NCBI GenBank assembly: GCA_964364225.1
Contig: CAYIKP010000007.1
Span: 1-43,091, forward strand
Reading direction: 5' to 3'
Length of the DNA: 43,091 bases
From: 12-FULL-44-12b sp964364225
GTDB taxonomy: Bacteria > Patescibacteriota > Minisyncoccia > Phycocordibacterales > Zambryskibacteraceae
Shown here piece by piece: positions 7,920-16,173 of this stretch; the first letter of the stretch is position 1; every line of letters begins with the position of its first letter. A program made the position numbers and the translations under genes. Below the pieces are notes generated by a model, which saw only the letters and a list, made by a program, of their open reading frames with translations, did no database searches and was not told the origin of the DNA.

Positions 7920-10295
7920 ATGGATAGTTTTAACGTTTCTGTTCAGAGAGATGCTCAGCCATCAAGCGCTTCAAAATTCGCTTCTTTGGTGATGAGTGCT
8001 TTAGTTGTTCTTTTGCCAGTTTTCTTTATTCCTTCGCTAGCCGTTTCTGTTCCAGTAGCAAAAATAATACTTCTAACAGTAGGAGTGTTAGCTGCGCTCG
8101 CTGCAGTGATACTTTCTACTATTCAAAACGGAGAAATTAAAATTCCTTGGAATTTAATGACCGCATCGGTTGTTGCGTTGCCATTAGCATTTTTGATTTC
8201 AGCATTATTTTCTTCAAACCCAGCTAATTCTTTGTGGGGTTATGGATTTGAAAATAGTACTTTTGGTTTCGTATTGCTCGCATCTTTAGGTGCACTGCTT
8301 TCGGCGAGAATATTTACGGATAAAAATAGATTAAGCACCACGCTTTGGGGAGTTATTATTGCGTCTCTAGTTTTAGGGGTATTCCATGTCCTAAGATTTT
8401 TTGTGGGCGCAGGAAAACTTTCTCTAAAGGTTTTTGCAGATAACTTCTCCAATGCTTTGGGTGGGTGGAACGAACTCGCTTTGTGGTTTGGATTAGCGGG
8501 GTTGCTTACCATGGTATTTCTAGAACTTTCTCCTTCGACAGGCTCAGGACAAGTAAAGGGATTAAAGAAAATTATTGCTTATGCCACACTCGCACTGTCT
8601 TTAGTTGTGATGATTGTAATAAACTTTAGTACAGCTTGGTACTTGGTTGGGGTTTTTGCTCTAGTGTTTTTGGTTTATGAACTATCAAGGCAAAACGTTG
8701 CCCCAGACGGTAGTGTAAAAAGAAGAGTCGCTTGGCACGCCTTGATAATAATGGCCATAGCCTTGATTTGTATTTTGGGAAATACGGCAATTTCTACAAA
8801 CATTTCTCAAAAATTAAACCTCGGAACTGTTGAAGTGAGACCATCTTGGACTGCAACTTGGGATGTGTTGCGTTCTTCTTTGGCAGATAGACCATTAATT
8901 GGTTCTGGTGCAAACAATTTTACGTCTAGTTGGTTGATACATAAGCCAGCAGGTATTAATGACACCATCTTTTGGAATACAGATTTTTCATCAGGTATTG
9001 GTCTTATTCCTACATTCGCAATTACAACTGGGGTGTTGGGCATTATCGCTTGGCTCTTCTTCTTGGGCATGACGATTCTTTCTAGTGTTAAGTTGCTATT
9101 TAGAGAGGGTGTTGAATCAGAGGACAAAGTTCTAACGGTTGCTTCTGTATTTGGAGCTTTGTTTTTATGGGCAGCGACAGTCTTCTATGTACCATCTAGT
9201 GCTATCTTTGCATCAGCCTTTCTATTTACGGGTTTTGTAATGGCGTCGCTGTATAGAAGTGGATTGTTAAAGACTAGAGCTTTCTCATTATTCTCTGTTC
9301 CTCGGGCAAGTTTTATTTCGGTCCTTGTGCTTATTGCGGTCTTGATAGGCGTTGTTTCTTTAGGATTCTTGTTTGTTGAAAGAGCTATTGCTCAAATTTA
9401 TTTTGGCAAAGCACTTGTTTCAGCAAATCAATCACAAAGTATTGATATGGCGGAGAATTATCTAAACAGAGCCGTTGCTTTGTATCCATTCGATACCTTC
9501 TATAGATCTCTCGCCACAGTTTCTATGACAAAGTTATCAACTTTGTTGCAGGATCAGAATGCGTCTCCTGAGGCAGTTCGTGCTGGATTCCAAACACTTC
9601 TTTCAAACGCTATTCAAAATGCACAACTGGCTACTCAGAAAGACGGGAATAATTACCAGAACTGGTTAGCTTTAGCGCAGATTTATGGATCAGTTGTGCC
9701 AAAACCTTTCCAGATACAAGATGCTTATGAATCTGCAAGGGGTGCTTACACAAAGGCAAAGGAATTAAACCCATATAGCCCATCAATATTGTTGGCAATG
9801 GCTCGCTTAGAATCAGACAATGAGTCATTGGATAAAGCAGGAGTTTTGGCAGAAGAAGCTGCAAAAATGAAAACAAATTATGCTGATGCACACTTCTTCC
9901 TCTCACAAATTGCAGTTCAGCAGGGCAATATCTCACGTGCTATTGAAAAAACAGAAACAACAATAATATTGAGTCCATCAAACGCTGGATTATATTTCCA
10001 ATTAGGAGTTTTGTATTTCAACGTTCCTAATTATGGAAACGCTTCTCAGGCTCTTGGAAAAGCGGTAGAGATGGTTCCAGATTATGCTAATGCTAGATAT
10101 TTCCTAGGCCTTTCATTGGCAAGAATTGGAGATAAAGCAGGAGCAACACAACAGTTTGAAGCGATTCTCAAAACCAATCCAAACAACAAAGAAATTATGA
10201 AAGTTCTTGAGAACCTAAAGGCAGGCAAAGATCCTCTTTCGGGTATTGCTGGCGCACCTCAAACAAGAAATACGCTTCCGGTTTCGGAGCAGTAA
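7920..10295 (+). CDS. O-antigen-ligase-like membrane protein with C-terminal TPR repeats
   Basis: 791 residues from the ATG at 7920. An in-frame ATG at 7830 would add 30 residues but lies upstream of the TATAAT at 7880-7885, so the shorter start is preferred. The N-terminal 500 residues are a run of about a dozen hydrophobic helices. The segment ADRPLIGSGANNFTSSW, followed by a long non-membrane stretch and TTGVLGIIAW, resembles the Wzy_C/O-antigen ligase family, which joins sugar polymers to a carrier outside the membrane. Residues about 520-770 contain tetratricopeptide repeats (NYLNRAVALYPFDTFY, IEKTETTIILSPSNAGLYFQ, ALGKAVEMVPDYANARYFLG). The Wzy-plus-TPR layout is common in CPR genomes; the substrate is unknown. 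A small palindromic insert encodes PSTGSGQ at 8531-8550. Confidence 0.8.
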   Translation: MDSFNVSVQRDAQPSSASKFASLVMSALVVLLPVFFIPSLAVSVPVAKIILLTVGVLAALAAVILSTIQNGEIKIPWNLMTASVVALPLAFLISALFSSNPANSLWGYGFENSTFGFVLLASLGALLSARIFTDKNRLSTTLWGVIIASLVLGVFHVLRFFVGAGKLSLKVFADNFSNALGGWNELALWFGLAGLLTMVFLELSPSTGSGQVKGLKKIIAYATLALSLVVMIVINFSTAWYLVGVFALVFLVYELSRQNVAPDGSVKRRVAWHALIIMAIALICILGNTAISTNISQKLNLGTVEVRPSWTATWDVLRSSLADRPLIGSGANNFTSSWLIHKPAGINDTIFWNTDFSSGIGLIPTFAITTGVLGIIAWLFFLGMTILSSVKLLFREGVESEDKVLTVASVFGALFLWAATVFYVPSSAIFASAFLFTGFVMASLYRSGLLKTRAFSLFSVPRASFISVLVLIAVLIGVVSLGFLFVERAIAQIYFGKALVSANQSQSIDMAENYLNRAVALYPFDTFYRSLATVSMTKLSTLLQDQNASPEAVRAGFQTLLSNAIQNAQLATQKDGNNYQNWLALAQIYGSVVPKPFQIQDAYESARGAYTKAKELNPYSPSILLAMARLESDNESLDKAGVLAEEAAKMKTNYADAHFFLSQIAVQQGNISRAIEKTETTIILSPSNAGLYFQLGVLYFNVPNYGNASQALGKAVEMVPDYANARYFLGLSLARIGDKAGATQQFEAILKTNPNNKEIMKVLENLKAGKDPLSGIAGAPQTRNTLPVSEQ
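8531..8549 (+). repeat. In-frame interspersed motif encoding STGSGQ
   Basis: TCCTTCGACAGGCTCAGGA sits inside the membrane protein gene and encodes PSTGSG(Q). It matches the CTTCGACARGCTCAG-type motif that I recall as scattered through many bacterial genomes, including CPR, where it adds STSSGQ-like peptides to proteins. Confidence 0.55.
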
Positions 10296-10305
10296 AAGAT
10301 CGCTC

Positions 10306-10502
10306 GGGTTTGTTATTTAAGAACCCAACTACCGCTCATAAATTCTAAAATTATAGTCGCTTCATTTAACGGAAAATTCAAAACTTCCAGAAAAAACACT
10401 CCAGCATACTGGAGTGTTTTTTCTGTGTTCGAATAGTTGAATTTTCCTATTACGCTCCTTAATTTTAAAATTTCTTCACGAGGGTTCTTAAATAACAAAC
10501 CC
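10306..10502. repeat. Nested long hairpin around a terminator
   Basis: Fills most of the gene-free stretch 10296-10687. The outer arms (10306-10326 and 10482-10502) are a perfect 21-bp inverted repeat. Inside, GGAAAATTCAA (10371-10381) pairs with TTGAATTTTCC (10437-10447), and a third pair near 10340/10465 has one mismatch. The centre is a terminator. The flanks, TCGCTCGGG on the left and CCCTCGCTC on the right, are those of the hairpin repeat family at gene ends elsewhere in the window, although the 25-base core is absent. The remainder, 10503-10650, holds TCGCTCTAAA-like repeats and no gene. Confidence 0.8.
10389..10424. terminator. Terminator at the centre of the nested hairpin
   Basis: AGAAAAAACACTCCAG, loop CATA and the full complement ending in a T run. 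It is symmetric and can end the plus-strand membrane protein transcript. Confidence 0.85.
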
Positions 10503-10652
10503 TCGCTCTAAAGTTTATAAATTTTTGTAAGTTTGAAAAAACTTGAGGTCTCGCTCTAAATATTAATTTGGCGAAACTATTAGCTCGCTTTAAATACTTA
10601 AAACCCAACCCCCACTCTGAAGAGTGATTCTAAAAAACGGCTCAACAAAGCA

Positions 10653-10681
10653 ATGACACAGAGCTCTGTGTGCGGTAGAAT
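10653..10681 (+). promoter_or_regulatory. murJ promoter with a 16-base palindrome in the spacer
   Basis: ATGACA (10653-10658), a 17-base spacer and TAGAAT (10676-10681). The start codon at 10688 is six bases past the -10 box, so the mRNA is probably leaderless. A perfect palindrome, ACACAGAGCTCTGTGT (10656-10671), overlaps the -35 box and spacer and could be an operator. Confidence 0.65.
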
Positions 10682-10687
10682 GGCCAA

Positions 10688-12376
10688 ATGGAGCGTATAG
10701 TGGCCACTCTTAAAAAACCAGTATCAAGCGTAGGGGAGGCAGCATTTCTTTTAGGCTCTTTTACCTTTATTTCGCAGATATTAGGCCTATTAAGGGATCG
10801 TCTTTTGGCGAGCACTTTCGGGGCGGGAAGGGAACTTGATGTTTATTATGTGGCCTTCAGATTTCCGGATCTTATTTTTGTTACCGTTGCATCTTTGGTT
10901 GCAATGTCCGTTCTTATTCCATATTTATCTAAGGCAAAAAAACAAGGTAAGGAATTTTTTGACACACTTATTTCAGACATATTTTTATGTTTTTCATTTG
11001 TTATTGTTTTGGTGTGTTTATTGGCCTTTTTTCTGATACCTATCTTAATTAAGAAAACTTTCTCCGGTTTTTCTCCCGATGATATAAATCAAGCAATACT
11101 TTTGTCTCGTATTATTCTTTTGTCTCCAATCTTTCTTGGCTTCTCAAATCTTTTAGGTAGTGTTGCCCAATCATATGGCCGGTTTTTTGCATATGCTGTA
11201 GCTCCAGCACTTTATAATTTGGGAATAATTTTGGGTCTTCTGATTTTAGCGCCTAAGTTTGGAATCGTTGGTGTTGCCGTGGGCGTTGCCTTTGGCGCGA
11301 TTCTTCATTTCTTAATTCAAGTTTTTTCTTTGAGAGGGGTTGTCTCTTTTAGGGAATTGTTGAAATTTAGAGAAAAATTATTTGTGGCTTTCGGACGAAT
11401 AAAGAAAATTGTTTTAGTTTCAATTCCAAGAACTATTGCCCTTTCTGCAAACAACTTGGCCCTTTTAGGTATTTTAATGATAGGTTCATTTCTTGGAGCT
11501 GGCGCCATATCTTCTTTTACTTTCAGTAATAATTTACAATCGGTTGCTATATCAATAATTGGAGTATCGTTTGCAATGGCAGTCTTTCCTGTTCTTTCAG
11601 ATTTATTTAGAGCTGGAGAAACAGAGAAATTTAAAAATACTTTTGTAAGTACCGCTAGAAAAATAATATTTTTTACTGTTCCTACAGCATGCTTTCTTGT
11701 GGTTTTTCGCGCACACATTGTGAGACTTGTTTTAGGATCGGGTGCATTTAGCTGGGAAGACACTAGGCTTGTTGCCGCGGCGCTCGCAATTTTTGCCCTC
11801 TCGCTTTCTTTCCAATCCCTTTACCACCTTTTTATTCGTGCGCTTTATGCAATGGGAGACAACAAAAAAACATTCTTTTCTTCAATAGGGGGTGCTATTT
11901 CAATGGTGGTTGTTGCATTTCTCTGGTACAAATGGAGCGTTATTAACCCTGGGTTGCAGGGTTTTGTTGATGCCCTTTTTAAAGTCTCTGATATTTCTGG
12001 AACTCTAATGCTTGCTATGCCCATAGGTTTTGTATTTGGTGTTGTAGTTGAGTGTGTTATTTTATGGGTTTTTGTTGAGCAAAAAATTCATTTTACAAAA
12101 GAAGTAATAAAACCCATCTTTCATTCACTAGGCGCTGGAATAATTGGGGCCGCATCGAGCTATGCAGTACTTCAATACACAGGAGCATTTTTTGCACTGA
12201 ACAAATTTGTTGGTCTTTTGATGCACGCATTTGTTGGCGGGGTAGTGGGACTTTCTGTAATGATTGCTACACTTATCCTTTTGGAAAATGAGGATGCGAA
12301 AGTGTTCTTACAGAGCTTCACAAGGAAATTCTCTGGCGTCAAACCAATTGCGGCTGATACCGACGTACTCTCGTGA
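10688..12376 (+). CDS. murJ: Lipid II flippase MurJ
   Basis: 562 residues, the full MurJ/MviN length, with about 14 hydrophobic helices. The N-terminal signature GSFTFISQILGLLRDRLLAS FGAGRELDVYYVAFRFPD matches the family (one residue omitted where spaced). MurJ moves lipid-linked peptidoglycan precursor across the inner membrane. The start codon coincides with the predicted transcription start of the promoter at 10653-10681. The gene converges on lepA, with a hairpin repeat between them. It fits a walled cell, together with the division genes further along. Confidence 0.93.
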   Translation: MERIVATLKKPVSSVGEAAFLLGSFTFISQILGLLRDRLLASTFGAGRELDVYYVAFRFPDLIFVTVASLVAMSVLIPYLSKAKKQGKEFFDTLISDIFLCFSFVIVLVCLLAFFLIPILIKKTFSGFSPDDINQAILLSRIILLSPIFLGFSNLLGSVAQSYGRFFAYAVAPALYNLGIILGLLILAPKFGIVGVAVGVAFGAILHFLIQVFSLRGVVSFRELLKFREKLFVAFGRIKKIVLVSIPRTIALSANNLALLGILMIGSFLGAGAISSFTFSNNLQSVAISIIGVSFAMAVFPVLSDLFRAGETEKFKNTFVSTARKIIFFTVPTACFLVVFRAHIVRLVLGSGAFSWEDTRLVAAALAIFALSLSFQSLYHLFIRALYAMGDNKKTFFSSIGGAISMVVVAFLWYKWSVINPGLQGFVDALFKVSDISGTLMLAMPIGFVFGVVVECVILWVFVEQKIHFTKEVIKPIFHSLGAGIIGAASSYAVLQYTGAFFALNKFVGLLMHAFVGGVVGLSVMIATLILLENEDAKVFLQSFTRKFSGVKPIAADTDVLS

Positions 12377-12420
12377 TATTAGTTTAGGTTTTTCAGTTTA
12401 TTTTTTGTTTTCAAATTTTG

Positions 12421-12491
12421 GAGCGAGGGTATTCGTTTCAAATGCATTGGTGGCCTTACGACGCTCGCATTTTAAACGAATGCTCGAGCGA
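12421..12491 (+). repeat. Hairpin repeat family, copy A (murJ/lepA)
   Basis: GAGCGAGGG, stem ATTCGTTT (12431-12438), the core GCATTGGTGGCCTT...CGCTCGC (12444-12468), the complementary stem AAACGAAT (12474-12481), then CGAGCGA. AAATGC/GCATTT also pairs around the core. It lies between two convergent genes and ends three bases from the lepA stop codon. The stem differs from copies B-D while core and end sequences are kept, so the pairing itself is conserved. Confidence 0.8.
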
Positions 12492-12494
12492 CTT

Positions 12495-14282
12495 TTACTC
12501 ACTTCTCATCATTTTTAGGAATACATCTTGAGGAATGTTTACTTTTCCGCGAGCCTGCATTTTCTTTTTACCTTTCTTTTGTTTTTCGCGAAGCTTCATT
12601 TTTCTAGTGATGTCGCCACCATACATATGTTGTGTCACATCCTTTCTCATTGCTGAAAGTGTACGCGAAGAAATAATTCGCCCCAGACCTTTTGCTTGAA
12701 TTTTAGTAATAATCATTTGACGAGGCATTGATGTGTAAAGTTTTTCTACCGCACTCTCGGCTTCGGTTTCTAAAAGTCTACGAGACACTATACGAGAAAA
12801 GGCAGGTATTACTTCTTCTCCGATTAAAATTTCCATTTTTACAACGTCGGCCTCTTTCATCCCTTCTATCTCATAAGAGATTGATGCATATCCAGAAGAT
12901 GCACTCTTTAATTTATCAAAAAAACTACGCATAAGTTCCCTCAAAGGTATTTTTACAGTTAAGGATGTACGGGCATCTCCAAATGTTTCAGCATGCTCCG
13001 TTTGTCCTTCGTGTTCGTATAGGAGTTGCATTATTTGCCCTAAATAAGCAATTGGGGTAATAATAATGACGTTCACCCAAGGTTCAAAAACATTTTTTAT
13101 AACGCCGTCATCGGGGAAAAAGGGGGCCGAGTAAATCATTTCTTTTTTACCGTTTTTGTACTCAATCTCATATGTAATTGATGGAAGGGTGACTACAAGC
13201 TCTAGATTAAATTCTCTACGCAAGCGCTCCGTAATAATCTCTAGGTGAAGCATTCCAAGAAAGCCACACCTGAATCCACGACCCAGTGTGCCAGAAGATT
13301 CTTCTTCAAAAGTAAAAGATGAATCAGAGAGTTTTAGTTTTCCTAGTGCTTGTTTTAGTGGAACAAAATCATCTTGTGATTCTGGGTAAATTGAAGCCCA
13401 AACAACCGGCCTTGGGTCCATATATCCCGGAAGTGGTGGATTTGTGTCGTTTATAAGCGCGATTGTGTCTCCGACCTTTGCTATGCCGGGCTCTTTAATT
13501 CCTGTAACGATATACCCAATTTCACCTGCAGATAGGCTTTCAGTTTCAATTTCTGTTGGTGAGAAAATACCAACCTCAAGTGCCTTAAAAGTTCCCCCTG
13601 CAACTTTAAATTTTAAATCAGAGAGCCTTTTGATTGAGCCATCCATTACCCTTACGAAAACAATTACGCCTGTATGATTTGAATATTTAAAATCAAAAAC
13701 CAGAGCATTAAAATTTTTATGATTGTCATTTAAATTTTTTGGTGGAGGAATTTTTTCAATAACTTTTTGCAATAGCCCATTAACACCAGCGCCTGTTTTT
13801 CCACTAGTTTGCAAAATGTCTTCTCTTTCACACCCAATCAAAGTCATAATTTCTTGAGCAACATCTTCTACGCGAGAAAGCGGGGAGTCAACTTTAGAGA
13901 GCACGGGTATGATGGTTAATCCAGATTCGCGAGCCATACCAAGAGTGGTTAGTGTTTGGGCTTGTACGCCCTGAGTAGAATCTACCAAAAGAATAGAGCC
14001 CTCTACGGCCTTTAGGGCACGTGAGACTTCATAAGAAAAGTCGATATGACCGGGAGTATCAATAAGATTTAGAATAAAATCTTCACCTTTATGCTTATAT
14101 TTCATCCTAACCGGCTGCATTTTTATAGTAATTCCTCGCTCTCGCTCTAGTTCCATTGAATCCAAAACCTGATTCATCATTTTCCTTTTTTCTACCGTAT
14201 TGGTAATTTCGAGCATTCTATCGGCAAGAGTGCTTTTGCCGTGGTCTATATGGGCTATTATGGAAAAGTTTCTTATATTCAT
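12495..14282 (-). CDS. lepA: Elongation factor 4 (LepA)
   Basis: 595 residues, the usual LepA length. The N-terminus carries a translational GTPase domain: AHIDHGKSTLADR (P-loop), ERERGITIKMQ (switch I), DTPGHIDFSYEV (G3) and SKVDSP (G4). It ends with the LepA-specific C-terminal domain (SSRTLSAMRKDVTQHMYGGDITRKMKLREKQKKGKKKM). EF4 binds the ribosome and back-translocates or remodels stalled complexes. The gene is separated from murJ by a hairpin repeat. No Shine-Dalgarno sequence is seen before the ATG at 14282. Confidence 0.96.
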   Translation of the reverse strand: MNIRNFSIIAHIDHGKSTLADRMLEITNTVEKRKMMNQVLDSMELERERGITIKMQPVRMKYKHKGEDFILNLIDTPGHIDFSYEVSRALKAVEGSILLVDSTQGVQAQTLTTLGMARESGLTIIPVLSKVDSPLSRVEDVAQEIMTLIGCEREDILQTSGKTGAGVNGLLQKVIEKIPPPKNLNDNHKNFNALVFDFKYSNHTGVIVFVRVMDGSIKRLSDLKFKVAGGTFKALEVGIFSPTEIETESLSAGEIGYIVTGIKEPGIAKVGDTIALINDTNPPLPGYMDPRPVVWASIYPESQDDFVPLKQALGKLKLSDSSFTFEEESSGTLGRGFRCGFLGMLHLEIITERLRREFNLELVVTLPSITYEIEYKNGKKEMIYSAPFFPDDGVIKNVFEPWVNVIIITPIAYLGQIMQLLYEHEGQTEHAETFGDARTSLTVKIPLRELMRSFFDKLKSASSGYASISYEIEGMKEADVVKMEILIGEEVIPAFSRIVSRRLLETEAESAVEKLYTSMPRQMIITKIQAKGLGRIISSRTLSAMRKDVTQHMYGGDITRKMKLREKQKKGKKKMQARGKVNIPQDVFLKMMRSE

Positions 14283-14459
14283 CCCGTAGTGAAAAATGGC
14301 ATTGCTCTATACGAGCAGATTGCCACTATTTATTATTATTTCTTTTATATTTCGACCTATCATTTTTGTATTATTACCCATTAGTTGCTCGGATGCCATT
14401 TTCTACCACAGGATTCATATTTATATCAAGGTGAAATATCTTAATATGGAGTTATATAA

Positions 14460-14567
14460 TTAGCCAAATATAGGCATGTAAAGAAGTACCATTGAAATGA
14501 TTATAAGTACACAAAGCACCACCCAAATCATTCCTACGGCCTTTTGTGTTTTCTTATGGAAAAGCAT
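14460..14567 (-). CDS. 35-residue single-span membrane peptide
   Basis: A small ORF starting MLFHKKTQKAVGMIWVVLCV and ending LLYMPIFG. A basic N-terminus (HKKTQK) precedes one hydrophobic helix (about residues 11-32), a layout I recall for tiny conserved proteins in Paceibacteria. It lies in the otherwise gene-free 14283-14573 and starts back to back with the FtsB-like gene: its ATG at 14567 is 7 bases from that gene's -10 box. Function unknown. It could be chance, but the strongly membrane-like composition argues for a real peptide. Confidence 0.5.
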   Translation of the reverse strand: MLFHKKTQKAVGMIWVVLCVLIIISMVLLYMPIFG

Positions 14568-14571
14568 ATCT

Positions 14572-14579
14572 GTTAGAAT
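14572..14579 (+). promoter_or_regulatory. Extended -10 of the FtsB-like gene
   Basis: GTTAGAAT (14572-14579), with T14571, gives TG-T-TAGAAT, an extended -10 whose predicted start is about 8 bases before the ATG at 14594. It lies just outside the divergent small ORF. Confidence 0.5.
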
Positions 14580-14593
14580 GCTATCGTACCAAT

Positions 14594-14968
14594 ATGGCCC
14601 CCAATTTGCAAAGACAGTTTAATTGGAAAAATTTTACTCAATCAAAAATTGCCTTTTTTGTCGCAATAGTTGTTTTGGTTCTTTTAGGCAGGGGGGCAAT
14701 ACTGACATTTATTAAAGAAAGGGAAGTTAGGCTTATAGCAAGTGGTGCACAAAATAAATTAGAAGGTTTAAAAAATAGACAAGAAGATCTTTCGGAAAAA
14801 ATAAATTTTTTGAATACAGATGAGGGCAAAGAAATGGAATTGCGTTCCGTTTATAATGCAGCTCGTCCTGGAGAGTCTGCGGTCCTTATTGTTGATAGCA
14901 AAAATACCACCTCAACGCCAAAACTTCAAAAAACTTGGTGGCAGAAGTTTTTAGGTTTTTTTAATTAG
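14594..14968 (+). CDS. FtsB/DivIC-like septum protein
   Basis: 124 residues from the ATG at 14594; an upstream in-frame ATG at 14546 would place the TAGAAT box inside the gene. A short cytoplasmic N-terminus, one membrane helix (SKIAFFVAIVVLVLLGRGAI, about 17-36) and a coiled coil (EREVRLIASGAQNKLEGLKN and onward to about 80) give the FtsB/DivIC/FtsL architecture. Such proteins bridge FtsQ and the septal synthase at the division site. The family assignment rests on architecture more than on a diagnostic motif. The C-terminus (QKTWWQKFLGFFN) is amphipathic. Confidence 0.7.
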   Translation: MAPNLQRQFNWKNFTQSKIAFFVAIVVLVLLGRGAILTFIKEREVRLIASGAQNKLEGLKNRQEDLSEKINFLNTDEGKEMELRSVYNAARPGESAVLIVDSKNTTSTPKLQKTWWQKFLGFFN

Positions 14969-15000
14969 AAAATTCAAAGCAGATTGAATTTTATATCTAG

Positions 15001-15072
15001 TGCCCCCAGCAGGAATCGAACCTACATCTATACCTTAGGACGGGACTGTTCTATACATTTAACTATGAGGGC
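15001..15072 (-). tRNA. tRNA-Arg (CCU), atypical D and anticodon arms
   Basis: Read on the minus strand, GCCCTCA pairs with TGGGGGC (one T-G), and the T arm GTAGG-TTCGATT-CCTGC is canonical. The anticodon loop GTCCTAA gives CCU. The anticodon stem GTCCC/GGTAT has a C-T mismatch, and the D loop has TGT where GG is usual. It may be a divergent working tRNA or a decaying one. CCA is not encoded. It begins three bases after the glutaredoxin stop codon. Confidence 0.65.
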
Positions 15073-15075
15073 TTT

Positions 15076-15324
15076 CTATACCTCTATGCCTAAGAGGTTG
15101 GCGAGTATTTGTTTGTTGTAACCAATAACCATTTGGTCATCAACAAATATTACAGGCACACCCATTTGGCCACTTTTTTCTATCATTTCCTGTCGCCTTA
15201 CGGGATCAATGGCCACGTCTATTGATTCAAAGGAGACATTATTGGCTGTGAAAAATTCTTTAGCCATGTTGCAGTAAGTGCAGTTTGGAGTGGAATAAAT
15301 GGTTACTTTGTTACTTGAAGACAT
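15076..15324 (-). CDS. Glutaredoxin-family thiol protein
   Basis: 82 residues with a thioredoxin fold: VTIYSTPNCTYC holds the C15-T-Y-C18 redox motif, and GVPVIFVDDQMVIGYN holds the cis-proline and glutathione/partner loop, as in NrdH and small glutaredoxins. It would reduce disulfides in the cytoplasm, possibly fed by the TrxB-like reductase at 28130-29155. A tRNA-Arg gene follows three bases after the stop codon on the same strand, so the two are probably one transcript. Confidence 0.9.
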   Translation of the reverse strand: MSSSNKVTIYSTPNCTYCNMAKEFFTANNVSFESIDVAIDPVRRQEMIEKSGQMGVPVIFVDDQMVIGYNKQILANLLGIEV

Positions 15325-15422
15325 ATTTTTTCCGTTTTTTATGATTAAGTTGAAACACTATATCATAAGTCCAATTTTCAAACAAAATCAGATGTTCTCC
15401 ATTATGTCATTCATAACTCCTA

Positions 15423-15442
15423 TGTATCGGATTACCGATACA
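15423..15442. repeat. Small perfect hairpin
   Basis: TGTATCGG, loop ATTA, CCGATACA, in the gene-free stretch upstream of glutaredoxin. No T run follows, so it is not a clear terminator. The rest of 15325-15581 holds only this hairpin, the 40-base palindrome and one small stem. Confidence 0.5.
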
Positions 15443-15490
15443 TCTTCGTCGTTCGCGTCTCATAAGGCCGCTTCGCTATACAACTTCGTT

Positions 15491-15530
15491 ATGTAAATAA
15501 TATAAGAATAAATTCTTATATTATTTACAT
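15491..15530. repeat. 40-base near-perfect AT-rich palindrome
   Basis: Arms of 19 bases (ATGTAAATAATATAAGAAT and its complement) flank AA. A second small hairpin, GGGAGC-TAAA-GCTCCC, lies at 15539-15554. Both lie downstream of the minus-strand tRNA-Gly and may help end or process that transcript. Confidence 0.75.
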
Positions 15531-15581
15531 TCCTAGTTGGGAGCTAAAGCTCCCCTTTGCGAGACTACTCACTCCTCGCTG

Positions 15582-15652
15582 TGCGGAATGGGAGAATCGA
15601 ACTCCCGCCCGATGCTTGGGAAGCACCAGTTCTACCACTAAACTAATTCCGC
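15582..15652 (-). tRNA. tRNA-Gly (CCC)
   Basis: Minus strand: acceptor GCGGAAT/ATTCCGC, D arm TAGTTTAGTGGTAGAAC, anticodon stem GGTGC/GCATC with loop TTCCCAA, T arm CGGGAGTTCGATTCTCCC. Discriminator A; CCA not encoded. Confidence 0.92.
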
Positions 15653-15679
15653 ATGTTATATCGCAGGACCTTAATACTA

Positions 15680-15685
15680 TATAAT
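15680..15685 (+). promoter_or_regulatory. -10 box upstream of the 93-aa membrane protein and tRNA-Phe
   Basis: TATAAT, 16 bases before the ATG at 15702, with no Shine-Dalgarno sequence between. Confidence 0.45.
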
Positions 15686-15701
15686 ATACAAGCACATTTA
15701 A

Positions 15702-15983
15702 ATGACTGATTTAAGCGATCAAAAAATCCAAAGGATTCTTGAATTAAGTGAATCTAATAACAATATTTTACGCTCTATTAAAAGAGCTATTTGGTGGGGC
15801 AGGGTTATACACACTATTTATTGGGTAGTTATACTTGGAGCTTCAGTTGGGGCTTTTTGGTACCTTAAGCCATATATAAATCAACTTGGGGAAGTGTATG
15901 GGGGATTGAAAAATGGCGTCAGTTCTGTTAATAATCTTAATACGGAGGGGATTAGTACCCTTCTAAAAAATTTAGGAAAATAA
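15702..15983 (+). CDS. Small membrane protein of unknown function
   Basis: 93 residues. The N-terminal 30 are polar and helical (DQKIQRILELSESNNNILRS), followed by one membrane span (about 37-57, IYWVVILGASVGAFWYLKPY) and a polar tail with coiled-coil potential. No catalytic motif is seen. I recall similar short proteins in Parcubacteria but know no function. tRNA-Phe begins one base after the stop codon, so gene and tRNA must share a transcript, and cutting out the tRNA would set the mRNA 3' end. Confidence 0.75.
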   Translation: MTDLSDQKIQRILELSESNNNILRSIKRAIWWGRVIHTIYWVVILGASVGAFWYLKPYINQLGEVYGGLKNGVSSVNNLNTEGISTLLKNLGK

Positions 15984-15984
15984 T

Positions 15985-16060
15985 GCTGGGATAGCTCAGT
16001 TGGTAGAGCATTCCCCTGAAGAGGGAAGGGTCGCCGGTTCGACCCCGGCTCCCAGCACCA
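15985..16060 (+). tRNA. tRNA-Phe (GAA)
   Basis: Acceptor GCTGGGA/TCCCAGC, D arm TAGCTCAGTTGGTAGAGC, anticodon loop CTGAAGA (GAA), T arm GCCGG-TTCGACC-CCGGC. It encodes its 3' CCA, unlike the other tRNAs here. Confidence 0.96.
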
Positions 16061-16173
16061 ATATTTTATGGAAAAGTTAAGATACCCCTTGACTTTCATA
16101 ATTTAACATGTCATCTTTACTATCAGTCAAATAGTACATTTCCAAACCAAAAACTTGAAAAGGAGGTGCAGAA

